A stretch of DNA of 64,000 nucleotides from Pseudokordiimonas caeni (GCF_026719705.1 NZ_JAPPRR010000003.1:186001-250000), one strand, 5' to 3'; shown: positions 16,451-25,150, counted from the first letter of the stretch. The notes: generated by a model not told the origin, from the letters alone. Program-made: numbers and translations.

Positions 16451-17575
16451 TTAGCCCCGTTCCACGGCCTCGAGAACTGCGGACATGCAGGACCGACCGA
16501 GCGCGATGGCGCGGGCCGGGCTCCAGCCCTCGTCGGGGTTTGGCAGCAGGTCATTGTCCTTGAAGGGCATTTCAAGCGTCATGGCGAGCGCCTTGAACTG
16601 GTGCGCCGTCCAGTCGGTGCATTTCTTCAGGTCGCTTGAATTTGCCTCGCCCTTTTCATAGCCGCGCTCGCGCTGAAAATCGGGGGAGATGAGGCAGAGG
16701 CTTTCCTCGAAATCGAGAAACCGCTGATAATGCGCGGGATCGAGGTTCGGGATCGTTTCGTAACCCGCCAGGAAATTCACCGGCAGCGCTTCGTCGCCGT
16801 GGACGTCCATATGGATATCCACACCCGTCTCCAGCATCTTCTGGCGCACCAGATATACCTCGGGGCTCGTTTCCATGTCGGGCTCAGCCCAGGCACGGTT
16901 GAGGTTCACGCCCGCCGCGTTGGTGCGCAGGTGGCCGCGCTTCGATCCGTCCGGGCACATATTCGGCACGATATAGAAATGCGCTTTCTGCAGGAGCTTT
17001 GCGGCGACCGGATTGTCGGGGTCGAGAAGCACGTCGAGTGCCCCTTCCATCCACCATTCGGCCATTGTCTCGCCGGGGTGCTGGCGGGCGATCAGCCACA
17101 CCTTCTTGCGGCCTTCTGCGCCGTGGCCAAGCTCGATGAGGTCCATCGCCTGACCGTCGAGCGTGAGGCCCAGAACATGCGTCTTCACGAGCGGCGACTG
17201 GGCGGCCTCGGCGATGAGGTCAGCATGGCGCTCCATCGAATAGGGGGCGAAGTAGGCGAACCAGACGCTGTCCTGATCGGGCTCGATTTCGAAGGTCAGT
17301 TTGCCGTTTGCGTAGCTTGTCGGGATCTGGAACCAGGTTTCGCGGTCATAGGACGCGCGCGCCTGATAGCCGGGCCAGCCTTCGGGATAGGCGGAATCAC
17401 CTGCATTTTCGATCACCAGCTTGCACGGCGTTTCGGCAACGCCGGACAGGCGGAAATGGAACCATTGCTGGAAATCGGACATATGGTCTTTGCGGATCGC
17501 AAGCCGGATGTTCGAAGGGCTATCTGCCTGAATGACCTCGATATTGCCGCTATCGAAGGCGCTGGTGATGATCAT
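16451..17575 (-). CDS. M14-family zinc carboxypeptidase (cytosolic-carboxypeptidase-like)
   Basis: 374 residues from ATG 17575, preceded by AAAGGAAC; longer in-frame starts lack a ribosome site. The N-terminal beta-sandwich domain (about 1-125) typical of the CCP/AGBL-like M14 subfamily is followed by the peptidase domain: zinc ligands in ARQHPGE (His 166, Glu 169), substrate Asn-Arg in NLNRAW, the third ligand in DVHGDE and the catalytic Glu probably in LEMPFK. No signal peptide, so cytoplasmic. It would remove C-terminal residues from peptides or proteins; its substrate is unknown. Transcribed alone, convergent with the arsenic operon. Confidence 0.88.
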   Translation of the reverse strand: MIITSAFDSGNIEVIQADSPSNIRLAIRKDHMSDFQQWFHFRLSGVAETPCKLVIENAGDSAYPEGWPGYQARASYDRETWFQIPTSYANGKLTFEIEPDQDSVWFAYFAPYSMERHADLIAEAAQSPLVKTHVLGLTLDGQAMDLIELGHGAEGRKKVWLIARQHPGETMAEWWMEGALDVLLDPDNPVAAKLLQKAHFYIVPNMCPDGSKRGHLRTNAAGVNLNRAWAEPDMETSPEVYLVRQKMLETGVDIHMDVHGDEALPVNFLAGYETIPNLDPAHYQRFLDFEESLCLISPDFQRERGYEKGEANSSDLKKCTDWTAHQFKALAMTLEMPFKDNDLLPNPDEGWSPARAIALGRSCMSAVLEAVERG

Positions 17576-17639
17576 GGACCGTTCCTTTTCTTCTGTCCGA
17601 TGCGTCTTGCTAGCCTGCCGCGCCGCCGCCGTCAATTGC

Positions 17640-17850
17640 GGAAAGGCGCAGAATTCCGGGCGAAAGGCCGTGACTCGTTAGGGCCGCTCTGGTACTATCA
17701 TCGTTACTGACGCTAAGGCGTGAGCGGACACCCCCGCTATCTGAACGGGGGAATTGGGGCGTCCTGCCGGGCATGGGGGACGCCTCCATTTTGTCCGGGG
17801 GCCGGCAGCGGGATGAAGCCCGTGCGCCAGCAGTCATTTTTCACCGGTTC
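17640..17850. other. Gene-free stretch with strong secondary structure
   Basis: The interval 17576-18000 has no convincing gene. It contains CCCCCG...CGGGGG near 17730-17750 and GGCGTCC...GGACGCC near 17758-17784, the second followed by TCCATTTT, so a small RNA ending in a weak terminator on the + strand is possible. It matches no RNA family that I recognise. Confidence 0.35.
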
Positions 17851-17856
17851 CGACCC

Positions 17857-17885
17857 TTGACAGTACCGGGGCTCGCCTATATGGT
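17857..17885 (+). promoter_or_regulatory. Sigma-70-type promoter of rpmJ
   Basis: -35 TTGACA (17857-17862) and -10 TATGGT (17880-17885) with 17-bp spacing, followed by a leader of about 108 bases to the rpmJ start. Confidence 0.6.
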
Positions 17886-18000
17886 CCGCCGCCAATGGAT
17901 TCGAGGATCGGCAGCGATGCAGGTCCTGCCTTCCGGATAGCGGCCGAAAGTGGCGGTGGTTCAGAAGGTTCTGTCAACTGCAGAGTTAGAGAGATACATT

Positions 18001-18126
18001 ATGAAGATCCGTAACAGCCTGAAGTCGCTGAAAGGCCGTCACCGCGACAACCGCGTGATCCGCCGTAAAGGCCGCATCTACGTTATCAACAAGACCCAGC
18101 GTCGCTTCAAAGCCCGCCAGGGCTGA
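18001..18126 (+). CDS. rpmJ: 50S ribosomal protein L36
   Basis: 41 residues, beginning [11 protein letters not shown] and ending RRFKARQG, highly basic. It is the zinc-independent (C-minus) form: the Cys/His zinc ligands of the classical L36 are absent, as in YkgO-type proteins used by most alphaproteobacteria. Ribosome site AGAGA seven bases upstream. It has its own promoter and terminator, so it is a monocistronic ribosomal protein gene. Confidence 0.95.
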   Translation: MKIRNSLKSLKGRHRDNRVIRRKGRIYVINKTQRRFKARQG

Positions 18127-18135
18127 GCCGACGCC

Positions 18136-18159
18136 GCCAGCTTTTTGCTGGCAGGTTTT
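18136..18159 (+). terminator. Rho-independent terminator after rpmJ
   Basis: GCCAGC-TTTTT-GCTGGC stem-loop followed by AGGTTTT, starting ten bases after the rpmJ stop. Confidence 0.75.
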
Positions 18160-18216
18160 CGCGCCGTGCGTCTCAACCGAGTCGCGCGGCGTCGTCATTT
18201 GAGGGGGGCTTGAGAC

Positions 18217-18822
18217 GTGCGAATCACCGCTGTTGTTTTCGATATCGGCAATGTGCTGGTCCGCTGGGACCCGCGTCTCCTGTATTCCAAGCTCATTCCC
18301 GATGCGGCGGAGCTTGACCGGTTCCTCACCGATATCGTCACGCTCGAATGGCACACACACCACGACAAGGGCCGACCCTTTGCCGAAGGTGTCCGTATCT
18401 TGTCTGAACAACATCCTGACCATGCCGACCTGATCCGCGCCTTTGACGAGCGCTGGGACGAGACTATCGGGCCGGTCATCGAAGGCACCGTTGCTCTGAT
18501 GGAACGGCTGAAGGCGAAGGGCGTGCCGCTTTACGGCCTCACCAATTTCTCCGCCGAGAAATGGGTGGCGTTCGCCCGCGATTATGCCTTCGTGAAACTG
18601 TTTGATGGTGTGGTCGTCTCGGGCGAGGAACGCCTCGTGAAGCCCGATCCCGCGATCTTCGAGCGGCTCGCCAGCCGCTACGGCCTCACCCCTGCCGAAA
18701 CGCTCTTCATCGACGACCGCGACGAGAATGTGAGGGCTGCCGAGGCGCTCGGTTTCCGGGGCCATGTCTTCACGGGGCCCGAAGGGCTGGAAGCGACGCT
18801 CGCAGAAACAGGTCTCATCTGA
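18217..18822 (+). CDS. HAD-superfamily phosphatase (YihX-like)
   Basis: 201 residues from GTG 18217 with a G-rich ribosome site. HAD motif I is FDIGNVLVRWD (nucleophile Asp 9; Gly at the usual second Asp, as in YihX-like glucose-1-phosphatases), motif II is GLTNFS, the motif III Lys is in VKPDP, and motif IV is IDDRDEN. A C1-type cap occupies about residues 18-85. A sugar-phosphate or other small phosphomonoester substrate is likely but not readable. It is convergent with the sulfotransferase gene and is not clearly in an operon. Confidence 0.85.
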   Translation: MRITAVVFDIGNVLVRWDPRLLYSKLIPDAAELDRFLTDIVTLEWHTHHDKGRPFAEGVRILSEQHPDHADLIRAFDERWDETIGPVIEGTVALMERLKAKGVPLYGLTNFSAEKWVAFARDYAFVKLFDGVVVSGEERLVKPDPAIFERLASRYGLTPAETLFIDDRDENVRAAEALGFRGHVFTGPEGLEATLAETGLI

Positions 18823-18829
18823 CGGCGCG

Positions 18830-19594
18830 TCAGGCCTTGTCGGGGCAGCGCTCGATCCAGTCCCTGTTTTTCTCGTAACCGAGCTTTTCGAGCGCGGGCT
18901 GGTGCGCGTCTGCAAACTCGCGGGCGAAATCGCGGGTGAAAGCACCGGTCCATTGTTCCTTTTTGCCCGAGCGCACATGGTCTTTCCTGACGCTTTGCCC
19001 GAACAGGGAATTTTCCACAAGAATCGGCGCGCAGATATCAAAGGGCAGGTCGAGGTGGGTGCAGATGCTTCGGAATGTGGTCGCCTCCACATCCTCGATC
19101 AGGTCTTCATACCGCACCGTCAGGAAGCGCCGCTCGATGAGGTCGCGCATTGCCCTGTTGCCGCGTGCGATGGCCATGCTGCGGATCGTGCCGCGGCTGA
19201 AATTGTTCATCTCGAACCGGTAGCGTTCGTCCTGACCGGCAAGGCTATTGATCATTTCCTGATAGCTGCGGTCGCCGAAGCAATCCTTCTTCACATGCAG
19301 CCAGGGTTCGGCTGATTTCATGTGATAATGCGCGCCGGATATCACGATATCGCGGGGATCGCGGACGATGCGGAAGCCGCGCACGTCATCCCTGTCAAAC
19401 GCATCGAGAAAACGGCAGTCCCGCTGGAAATAGATCATACCGCGCTGCGGCGCGGCCGTGCCAATGGCGCTTGAGGGCGTGTTGACGAAATCAAGCCCGA
19501 GCCTTGCTGCAATCGCTGTAAAGACATCCCGCATCCAGATCGTACCGGCCTTGTGGTAGGCGCCGATACAGCGGATAAGGTCGCGGTTGACCGT
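18830..19594 (-). CDS. Sulfotransferase-family protein without a canonical start codon
   Basis: From the first ATG (19534) the frame gives 234 residues, but the same frame continues upstream through RCIGAYHKAGTIW, the PAPS 5'-phosphosulfate-binding loop of sulfotransferases. No ATG, GTG or TTG occurs between that loop and an in-frame stop within pyk. ACG at 19592-19594, with AGG nearby upstream, is the best candidate (254 residues) and looks like a mutated ATG. The PAPS 3'-phosphate motif is FRIVRDPRDIVIS. It would transfer sulfate from PAPS to an unknown acceptor. It lies just downstream of pyk on the same strand. It is either expressed from a rare start, silenced, or carries a sequencing error. 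Confidence 0.72.
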   Translation of the reverse strand, partial: TVNRDLIRCIGAYHKAGTIWMRDVFTAIAARLGLDFVNTPSSAIGTAAPQRGMIYFQRDCRFLDAFDRDDVRGFRIVRDPRDIVISGAHYHMKSAEPWLHVKKDCFGDRSYQEMINSLAGQDERYRFEMNNFSRGTIRSMAIARGNRAMRDLIERRFLTVRYEDLIEDVEATTFRSICTHLDLPFDICAPILVENSLFGQSVRKDHVRSGKKEQWTGAFTRDFAREFADAHQPALEKLGYEKNRDWIERCPDKA

Positions 19595-19611
19595 TGGTGC
19601 AGAACCTGCGG

Positions 19612-21078
19612 CTACTGCTTGCGGCCCTTCAACTCGTCATGGCCGACCCACGCGATATGCAGCACGTTGGTGGCGCCGGGGGTACCAAAGGGCACGCCAG
19701 CCGTCACCACGATGCGGTCGCCTGGCTGGGCCAGATCGTGCCGGAGCGCCATGCGCTTCGACTTGCCGATCATTTCCTCGAACGTGTCCACATCCTGCGT
19801 CTTCACGCAGTGCAGGCCCCAGCCGAGGGCCAGCCGGCGGGCGGTCTGGATCTTCGGGGTCAGGGTCAGGATCGGTACGCTCGGCCGTTCGCGGGCAGCG
19901 CGCAGGGCGGTCGCACCCGACGAGGTGAAGGTCACGATCGCCTTGGCGCCCACGGTGCGGGCCACCTGCCGCGCGGCGGCGGTGATAGCGTCCTCGCTCG
20001 TCGAATTCGGGTTCATGCGAAGATCCGACGGGCTGTTCATGTAATCAGCTTCGCCTTCCACCTTGCGAGCCACGCGGTCCATCACGCGCACAGCTTCGTC
20101 GCCATAGTCACCCACGGCCGATTCCGCCGACAGCATTACGGCATCGGCGCCGTCCGCCACGGCGGTTGCCACGTCCGAAACCTCGGCGCGGGTCGGCACC
20201 GGCGACTTGATCATGGATTCGAGCATCTGGGTTGCCACCACCACCGGCTTGCCGGCAAGGCGGGCGGCCTTCACGATACGTTTCTGGATGCCGGGCACAT
20301 TCTCGGCCGGTTCTTCAACGCCAAGGTCACCGCGCGCCACCATCACGCCGTCCGCGAGATCGAGGATATCGTCAAGCGAGGTGACGGCTGCAGGCTTTTC
20401 GATCTTGGCCATCACAGCAGCCTTGCGGCCAACCAGCTTCTTGGCCTCGGCCACGTCGTCGGCGCGCTGCACGAAAGAAAGGGCGATCCAGTCGCAGCCA
20501 TGCTTCAGCGCGAAGGCGAGGTCGCGGCGGTCCTTGTCGGTGAGGGCGGCGAGCGGCAGGATGGCGTTGGGTACGTTCACGCCCTTGCGGTCGGAAAGCT
20601 GACCGCCCACAAGCACGCGGCAGTTGGCGTGATCGGGCAGCACATCCTTCACCTCAAGCCGTACCTTGCCGTCATCCAACAGGATATGGGTGCCAACCTT
20701 GATGGCTTCGAAAATCTCGCGGTGGGGCAGGCTCACGCGGGTGGCGTCGCCCGGCTTGTCGGTGTCGAGGTCAAGCCGGAAATTCGATCCTTCCTCGATC
20801 ATCGCCTTGCCGCCAGCGAAGGAACCGATCCTCAGTTTCGGGCCTTGCAGGTCCGCCAGGATGGCGATCGGGTGCGAAAACTCGGTCTCCACCGTGCGGA
20901 TCGCGTCGATCAGCTTGATCTTGTCCTCATGCTCGCCGTGGCTCATGTTCAGCCGGAACACATCGACGCCTGCAAGGAACAGGGCGCGGATACGCTCAAG
21001 GCTCGAAGACGCCGGGCCGAGCGTGGCGACAATGCGGGTCTTGCGCTGGCGGCGGATAAGGGGTGTGATCGCTGACAT
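19612..21078 (-). CDS. pyk: Pyruvate kinase
   Basis: 488 residues, normal length for pyruvate kinase. N-terminal RKTRIVATLGPASS, active-site MVARGDLGVE and the substrate helix around ATQMLESMI identify the (beta/alpha)8 domain; an inserted B domain lies at about 70-170 and the C-terminal domain includes VTFTSSGATA. It converts phosphoenolpyruvate and ADP to pyruvate and ATP. A GGAGG ribosome site lies five bases before ATG 21078. In alphaproteobacteria pyk often sits near the N-formylglutamate amidohydrolase and gapR genes, as here; the DUF1036 gene often found between them is absent. Confidence 0.97.
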   Translation of the reverse strand: MSAITPLIRRQRKTRIVATLGPASSSLERIRALFLAGVDVFRLNMSHGEHEDKIKLIDAIRTVETEFSHPIAILADLQGPKLRIGSFAGGKAMIEEGSNFRLDLDTDKPGDATRVSLPHREIFEAIKVGTHILLDDGKVRLEVKDVLPDHANCRVLVGGQLSDRKGVNVPNAILPLAALTDKDRRDLAFALKHGCDWIALSFVQRADDVAEAKKLVGRKAAVMAKIEKPAAVTSLDDILDLADGVMVARGDLGVEEPAENVPGIQKRIVKAARLAGKPVVVATQMLESMIKSPVPTRAEVSDVATAVADGADAVMLSAESAVGDYGDEAVRVMDRVARKVEGEADYMNSPSDLRMNPNSTSEDAITAAARQVARTVGAKAIVTFTSSGATALRAARERPSVPILTLTPKIQTARRLALGWGLHCVKTQDVDTFEEMIGKSKRMALRHDLAQPGDRIVVTAGVPFGTPGATNVLHIAWVGHDELKGRKQ

Positions 21079-21114
21079 ATGGCCTCCGGAAAGGCCGGCA
21101 GAAGGGGCGGGTGT

Positions 21115-21142
21115 TGACTTGCCGAATCAGCCGGCTAATTTG
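21115..21142 (+). promoter_or_regulatory. Candidate promoter of the amidohydrolase-DUF1244 pair
   Basis: -35 TTGACT (21115-21120) and -10 TAATTT (21137-21142) with 16-bp spacing, in the divergent gap with pyk. Confidence 0.45.
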
Positions 21143-21244
21143 GCCGCTATGCTGCCGCCAAACGCCCCGTCGGTCCAGTGAAATTCTGGCGTCAGCACCG
21201 GGGCTTAAGGGGTGACAATAAGACCAATTGCAGGACAGGCCCTG

Positions 21245-22015
21245 ATGCAACTGACCCCCATCTCCCCGGAAATCCTCAACTTCGATGCGAAGGCGCCCCT
21301 GGTGCTTCTATGTGACCACGCTTCGAACGCGGTACCCGCAGAAATCGGCGATTTGGGCGTACCTGCGGCTGCCATGCAGGATCATATCGCATGGGACATC
21401 GGCGCCGAGGCCGTGACGCGCCGGATGTGCGAGATGATGGGGGTTGCCGGTGTCATCCAGAAAGTGAGCCGGCTGGTGATCGATGTGAACCGGGATACGG
21501 GTCAGGCTGGCCTTATCCCGGAGGTCAGCGACGGGGTGCGAGTGCCGGCCAATCAGGGCCTTTCGGGCGCCGCCCGTGCGGCCCGCATCGATGCCTATTG
21601 GCGGCCTTTCCATGCGGCGTGCGAAAGCGTGATCGACGCGCACCAGAAGGCCGGCGTCAATCCGCTGGTTGTTGGTATCCACAGTTTCACGCCCGCGATG
21701 AACGGCGCGCCGCGGCCGTGGGCCATCGGCTTCCTGTGGAACCGTGATCCGCGGCTGGCGCAGGCCATGATCGGCCTTGTGGAGCGCGAGACCGGCCTTA
21801 TTGTCGGCGACAACGAGCCTTACTCCGGCAAGGCCCTTTATTATACAATGCAGCGCCACGGTGCAGATCGCGGCCTTGCGCAGACGACCATCGAAATCAG
21901 GCAGGACCTGATGGCCAATGAACACGAGATCGACCAGTGGGCGGCGCTCCTTGCCGACCTGTTGGACGAGTGCATGACGCGCCCCGATCTCATCACCCCG
22001 AAAGTATTTCCATGA
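21245..22015 (+). CDS. N-formylglutamate amidohydrolase family protein
   Basis: 256 residues from ATG 21245, which has AGGACAGG upstream; a GTG at 21212 is possible. Family signatures are LLCDHASNAVP near the N-terminus, DIGAE, SRLVIDVNR and HSFTP. The family hydrolyses N-formylglutamate to glutamate and formate, or related N-acyl amino acids. There are no hut genes nearby, so a role in histidine breakdown cannot be inferred. The stop overlaps the start of the DUF1244 gene (ATGA), indicating translational coupling. Confidence 0.88.
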   Translation: MQLTPISPEILNFDAKAPLVLLCDHASNAVPAEIGDLGVPAAAMQDHIAWDIGAEAVTRRMCEMMGVAGVIQKVSRLVIDVNRDTGQAGLIPEVSDGVRVPANQGLSGAARAARIDAYWRPFHAACESVIDAHQKAGVNPLVVGIHSFTPAMNGAPRPWAIGFLWNRDPRLAQAMIGLVERETGLIVGDNEPYSGKALYYTMQRHGADRGLAQTTIEIRQDLMANEHEIDQWAALLADLLDECMTRPDLITPKVFP

Positions 22016-22335
22016 CGCCCACCGTGAATGAACAGAAATCGATCGAAGCCGCCGTGTTCCGCCGCCTCATCGAGCATCTCTCGGTCCGCACCGATGTGCA
22101 GAATATCGACCTGATGGGGCACGCCGGCTTCTGTCGCAACTGCCTGTCCGACTGGTACGCCGAGGCCGCCAATGCGATGGGCGTGACGATGGACAAGGAT
22201 ACGGCACGCGAGGCCATCTATGGCATGCCCTACGACACCTACAAGGCAGCCTACCAGACGCCCGCCACCCCCGAACAGCTCGCCCTGATGGACGAGAGTG
22301 TGGCTAAAAACAAGGCGATGCGGGAAGGCCGTTGA
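22012..22335 (+). CDS. DUF1244 domain protein
   Basis: 107 residues from ATG 22012, whose ATGA overlaps the preceding stop. The family core GHAGFCRNCLSDWY with two Cys and one His is present and could bind a metal; the function is unestablished. A conserved neighbour of N-formylglutamate amidohydrolase and gapR in alphaproteobacteria. Confidence 0.88.
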   Translation: MTPTVNEQKSIEAAVFRRLIEHLSVRTDVQNIDLMGHAGFCRNCLSDWYAEAANAMGVTMDKDTAREAIYGMPYDTYKAAYQTPATPEQLALMDESVAKNKAMREGR

Positions 22336-22403
22336 AGCCCATCCCGGCACCCGCTATGGTGCGCGCCAACATTTGAGAACACGGCCTTTCAAGGAGTATG
22401 ACC

Positions 22404-22715
22404 ATGGTACAAGCAGGCGGCGTCGCGGGCGAACAGCTCCGCTCCTATATCGAGCGCATCGAACGCCTTGAAGAAGAGAAAAAAGGCATCGCCGAGGATA
22501 TCAAGGAAGTCTATGCACAGGCCAAGGCCGTGGGCTTCGATACCAAGATCATGCGCAAGGTGATCTCCATCCGCAAGATGGATGCGGCCGACCGTCAGGA
22601 GCAGGAATCGCTGATTGACGTTTACCTGCACGCCATCGAAGGCGGCGACCTGCCGACCCGTACGGCACCCTCGCAAGCCGATGACATGGACATGGATGCC
22701 GACGCGGCTGAATAA
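22404..22715 (+). CDS. gapR: Nucleoid-associated protein GapR (DUF2312)
   Basis: 103 residues from ATG 22404; AGGAG is seven bases upstream, whereas the in-frame ATG at 22398 is too close to it. The characteristic GapR helices are visible: [31 protein letters not shown] and [13 protein letters not shown], followed by an acidic, Met-rich tail. In Caulobacter GapR clamps overtwisted DNA ahead of forks and transcription and stimulates type II topoisomerases. It is followed by a strong terminator and an iron-regulated promoter region. Confidence 0.93.
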   Translation: MVQAGGVAGEQLRSYIERIERLEEEKKGIAEDIKEVYAQAKAVGFDTKIMRKVISIRKMDAADRQEQESLIDVYLHAIEGGDLPTRTAPSQADDMDMDADAAE

Positions 22716-22753
22716 GCTCGTCTGTCGCGGCATCTATGCAGAGAATCGAGATG

Positions 22754-22776
22754 GGGCACCTTCGGGTGCCCTTTTT
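22754..22776 (+). terminator. Rho-independent terminator after gapR
   Basis: GGGCACC-TTCG-GGTGCCC hairpin with a UUCG tetraloop, followed by five T. Confidence 0.92.
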
Positions 22777-22811
22777 GTTGGTGTCCTTGCGAGGGGAGGG
22801 TGGATCATATA

Positions 22812-22830
22812 TTGCAAATGATTATCAGTA
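22812..22830. promoter_or_regulatory. Fur-box-like site ahead of the DUF3649 operon
   Basis: TTGCAAATGATTATCAGTA, 46 bases before the first gene of the iron-uptake membrane operon. It shares AATGATT with sites at 28548 and 34147, each ahead of a TonB-dependent receptor. Confidence 0.6.
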
Positions 22831-22875
22831 GCTATATGGTCGGCCCGTTAGTGTGACAGGACGGAGCAAACAGAG

Positions 22876-23202
22876 GTGGCAAGAGCAGCAGTGTCAGGCA
22901 GGCAGTCTGCAATCGTGCGGTGGTTGGCGGTCTGGCAGGTGATACTGCGCACGATTGCTGCGACCGGCGGCAATTACCTTCTGACCTCGCTCATCGCAGG
23001 CGTGATGGCGCGCTTGCTGCCGTTCGCCCCGAGCGAGGCGAGCATGACGGCGACGCTTTCCTGCTTTCTGGTCTTTGCTCTTCTCGCCATGTGGGTCTTT
23101 GCGGCCAGGTCGGTACTTCGGGTCTATGTTCTGATGGCAGGCTGGTCGGCCCTGCTCGGCGTTATCCTCTGGCTTTCGCTTCGGGCATGGGGGCGGCTAT
23201 GA
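22876..23202 (+). CDS. DUF3649 small membrane protein (iron-uptake associated)
   Basis: 108 residues from GTG 22876. Three hydrophobic helices (about 35-50, 58-78, 82-103). DUF3649 genes recur beside PepSY-domain reductases and siderophore receptors; no biochemical role is established. It is the first gene of a three-gene operon whose members overlap by ATGA, behind a Fur-box-like site. Confidence 0.78.
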   Translation: MARAAVSGRQSAIVRWLAVWQVILRTIAATGGNYLLTSLIAGVMARLLPFAPSEASMTATLSCFLVFALLAMWVFAARSVLRVYVLMAGWSALLGVILWLSLRAWGRL

Positions 23203-24758
23203 AGGCGGGCCTGCGGCAATCCATGGCATGGCTGCACACCTGGACTGAGCTCCTGCTTGGCTGGTTGCTCTTTGCAATGTTCCTGACCGGTACCGCCGCC
23301 TATTTCAACGACGAGATCACACGGTGGATGCAGCCCGAAATTGAGGGTGAGGCAGACCCTATTGACTCGGCGATAGGTGCGGCTGCCTATTTGCGGGAAA
23401 AGGCGCCGAACTCGCCCTCTTGGTTCATCACGCCGACAAGCGAGCGGCAGGTGGTGACGAATGTCTTCTGGCGTCCGGCGCCGAGCGATGAGGGAGGCGG
23501 GCGTGGCCGCAGTGCAACGCTCGATGGTCAGGGCACGGAAGTTGAGCTGCGCGATACGCGCGGCGGCAATTTCCTGTACCGGTTCCATTTCGATCTGCAT
23601 TACATGCCGGTCATCTGGGCGCGGTACCTGGTTGGCGTGGCTGCCATGTTCATGCTGATTGCCATCCTGTCGGGCGTGGTCACCCACAAGAAGATTTTCG
23701 CTGACTTTTTCATGCTGCGCTTCGGCAAGGGGCAGCGCAGCTGGCTTGATGCCCATAATGTCACGGCTGTGATGGCACTGCCGTTCCATCTGATGATCAC
23801 TTACACCGGTCTCGTCACCCTCGCGACGCTCTATATGCCCTGGGCGATTGCCGCCAACTATGCGGATAGCGGCACTTATTTCGAAGCGTTGTTCCCGCAG
23901 GATGCTATGGAGGCAACGGGTGTTGCAGCACCCCTCACGCCACTGCGCCCGGTGCTGGAAGACGCCCTTTCCTATTGGCCGGACGGACATCTCGGTACCG
24001 CACAGGTGAGCAATCCCGGCGACACGGCTGCGCGCATCATGGTTTTCCGCTCGCCGGGTGATACCGTTGGCACGCGCGCGGAACGGCTGGTGTTCGACGG
24101 GGTTTCAGGGGCGCTTCTTTCGACGCCGCCCGCGCGGGGCGCCGCCCGCGAAACCGAAAGTGTGATGGTGGGGCTACATGCCGGTCGGTTCGCCGGCCCC
24201 GCACTGCGCTGGCTCTATTTCCTGTCCGGGGTTGGTGGCACCATCATGGTCGGCAGCGGCCTTGTGCTCTGGACCGTGAAGCGCCGCCAGAAACTGGAGG
24301 ATCCCGACCGGCCTCATTTCGGCTTTCGGCTGGTGGAACGGCTGAATGTAGCGACCGTTGCCGGGCTGCCTGCTGCTGTCGCGGGTTATTTTATCGCGAA
24401 CTGGCTGCTGCCCCTTGATCTCGAAGCCCGTGCCGAATGGGAAATCCACTGCCTGTTCATCCTGTGGGGGGCGAGCCTTGTTTGGGCCGTCGGACGCCCG
24501 GTGAAGCGGGCATGGGTTGAGGTGATGGCGGCTGGCGCCTGCCTCTATGCCGCTGTTCCGCTTGTCAATGCGTTGACGACCAGCCGGCATCTGCTGGCCA
24601 GCCTGACGAAGGGCGACTGGGTGTTTGCGGGCTTTGATCTGAGCATGCTTTTCTTTGCAGTGCTTATCGGCCTAGCGGCCCGCAGGCTCGCCCTGCACAG
24701 GCCCCGAGAGCGAACCCCGCGTGTTCGTGGCGCCAAGCCGGCGGAGGCGCTGTCATGA
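23199..24758 (+). CDS. PepSY-associated membrane protein, probable siderophore-iron reductase
   Basis: 519 residues from ATG 23199, overlapping the DUF3649 stop as ATGA. PepSY_TM architecture: helix about 13-36 with LHTWTELLLG, a periplasmic segment, paired helices, and conserved His residues (FHFDLHYM, LDAHNV, LPFHLMITYTGL, GLHAGRF) that could ligate haem, then four or more C-terminal helices. Proteins of this class (FoxB/PiuB-like) reduce or process ferric siderophores at the inner membrane. Co-transcription with DUF3649 and DUF3325 genes and the Fur-like box support iron uptake. Confidence 0.85.
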   Translation: MKAGLRQSMAWLHTWTELLLGWLLFAMFLTGTAAYFNDEITRWMQPEIEGEADPIDSAIGAAAYLREKAPNSPSWFITPTSERQVVTNVFWRPAPSDEGGGRGRSATLDGQGTEVELRDTRGGNFLYRFHFDLHYMPVIWARYLVGVAAMFMLIAILSGVVTHKKIFADFFMLRFGKGQRSWLDAHNVTAVMALPFHLMITYTGLVTLATLYMPWAIAANYADSGTYFEALFPQDAMEATGVAAPLTPLRPVLEDALSYWPDGHLGTAQVSNPGDTAARIMVFRSPGDTVGTRAERLVFDGVSGALLSTPPARGAARETESVMVGLHAGRFAGPALRWLYFLSGVGGTIMVGSGLVLWTVKRRQKLEDPDRPHFGFRLVERLNVATVAGLPAAVAGYFIANWLLPLDLEARAEWEIHCLFILWGASLVWAVGRPVKRAWVEVMAAGACLYAAVPLVNALTTSRHLLASLTKGDWVFAGFDLSMLFFAVLIGLAARRLALHRPRERTPRVRGAKPAEALS

Positions 24759-25030
24759 GCCATATCGTCGGCACCATCCTGTCGCTTGCGGGTTTTATCG
24801 CCCTTTGCCTCGCGATGCCACGCCACCAGCGTGATCTTCTGGGGCGGGCCTTGTCGGAAGGCGGGGTGTGTGCGTTACGGCTCACCGGCTTTTGCCTGTT
24901 GGGGCTATCCTTCTTGCAGGCAACATGGTCGCTTGGCTGGGCTTATGGGGTTATTAGCTGGCTTGGTTACATGAGCCTCGCGGCCTGGATACTGATCCTC
25001 TTGATCAGTTGGCGCACGCAGCGCGCCTGA
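24755..25030 (+). CDS. DUF3325 small membrane protein
   Basis: 91 residues, three hydrophobic helices (about 5-21, 40-58, 65-85), with AMPRHQRDLLG after the first. The start overlaps the previous stop as ATGA. DUF3325 proteins accompany DUF3649 and PepSY proteins in siderophore loci; molecular function unknown. Confidence 0.8.
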   Translation: MSHIVGTILSLAGFIALCLAMPRHQRDLLGRALSEGGVCALRLTGFCLLGLSFLQATWSLGWAYGVISWLGYMSLAAWILILLISWRTQRA

Positions 25031-25150
25031 GCGAATGAAGATAAGCGCTGGGTAATCAAAGTTCGATCATGAGGGTTTTGCTGCCGCTCCATGTCGCCGC
25101 GAGTCAGGTGCACCACACTGAACGTAGGCGTCTGAGACACGTCGCTGGGT

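Noticed and set aside
17690-17720. ACTGACGCTAAGGCG resembling a 16S rRNA segment
   Set aside because: The similarity is limited to about 15 bases and flanking rRNA sequence is absent; chance match.
17640-17850. 6S or SRP RNA in the structured gap before rpmJ
   Set aside because: It lacks the SRP GGAA/GCAGCC core and the long 6S rod, and a much better 6S candidate lies at 57188-57351.
19594-21075. 493-codon open frame antisense to pyruvate kinase
   Set aside because: The pyk motifs are complete on the minus strand and the antisense product is His-rich with no known signature.
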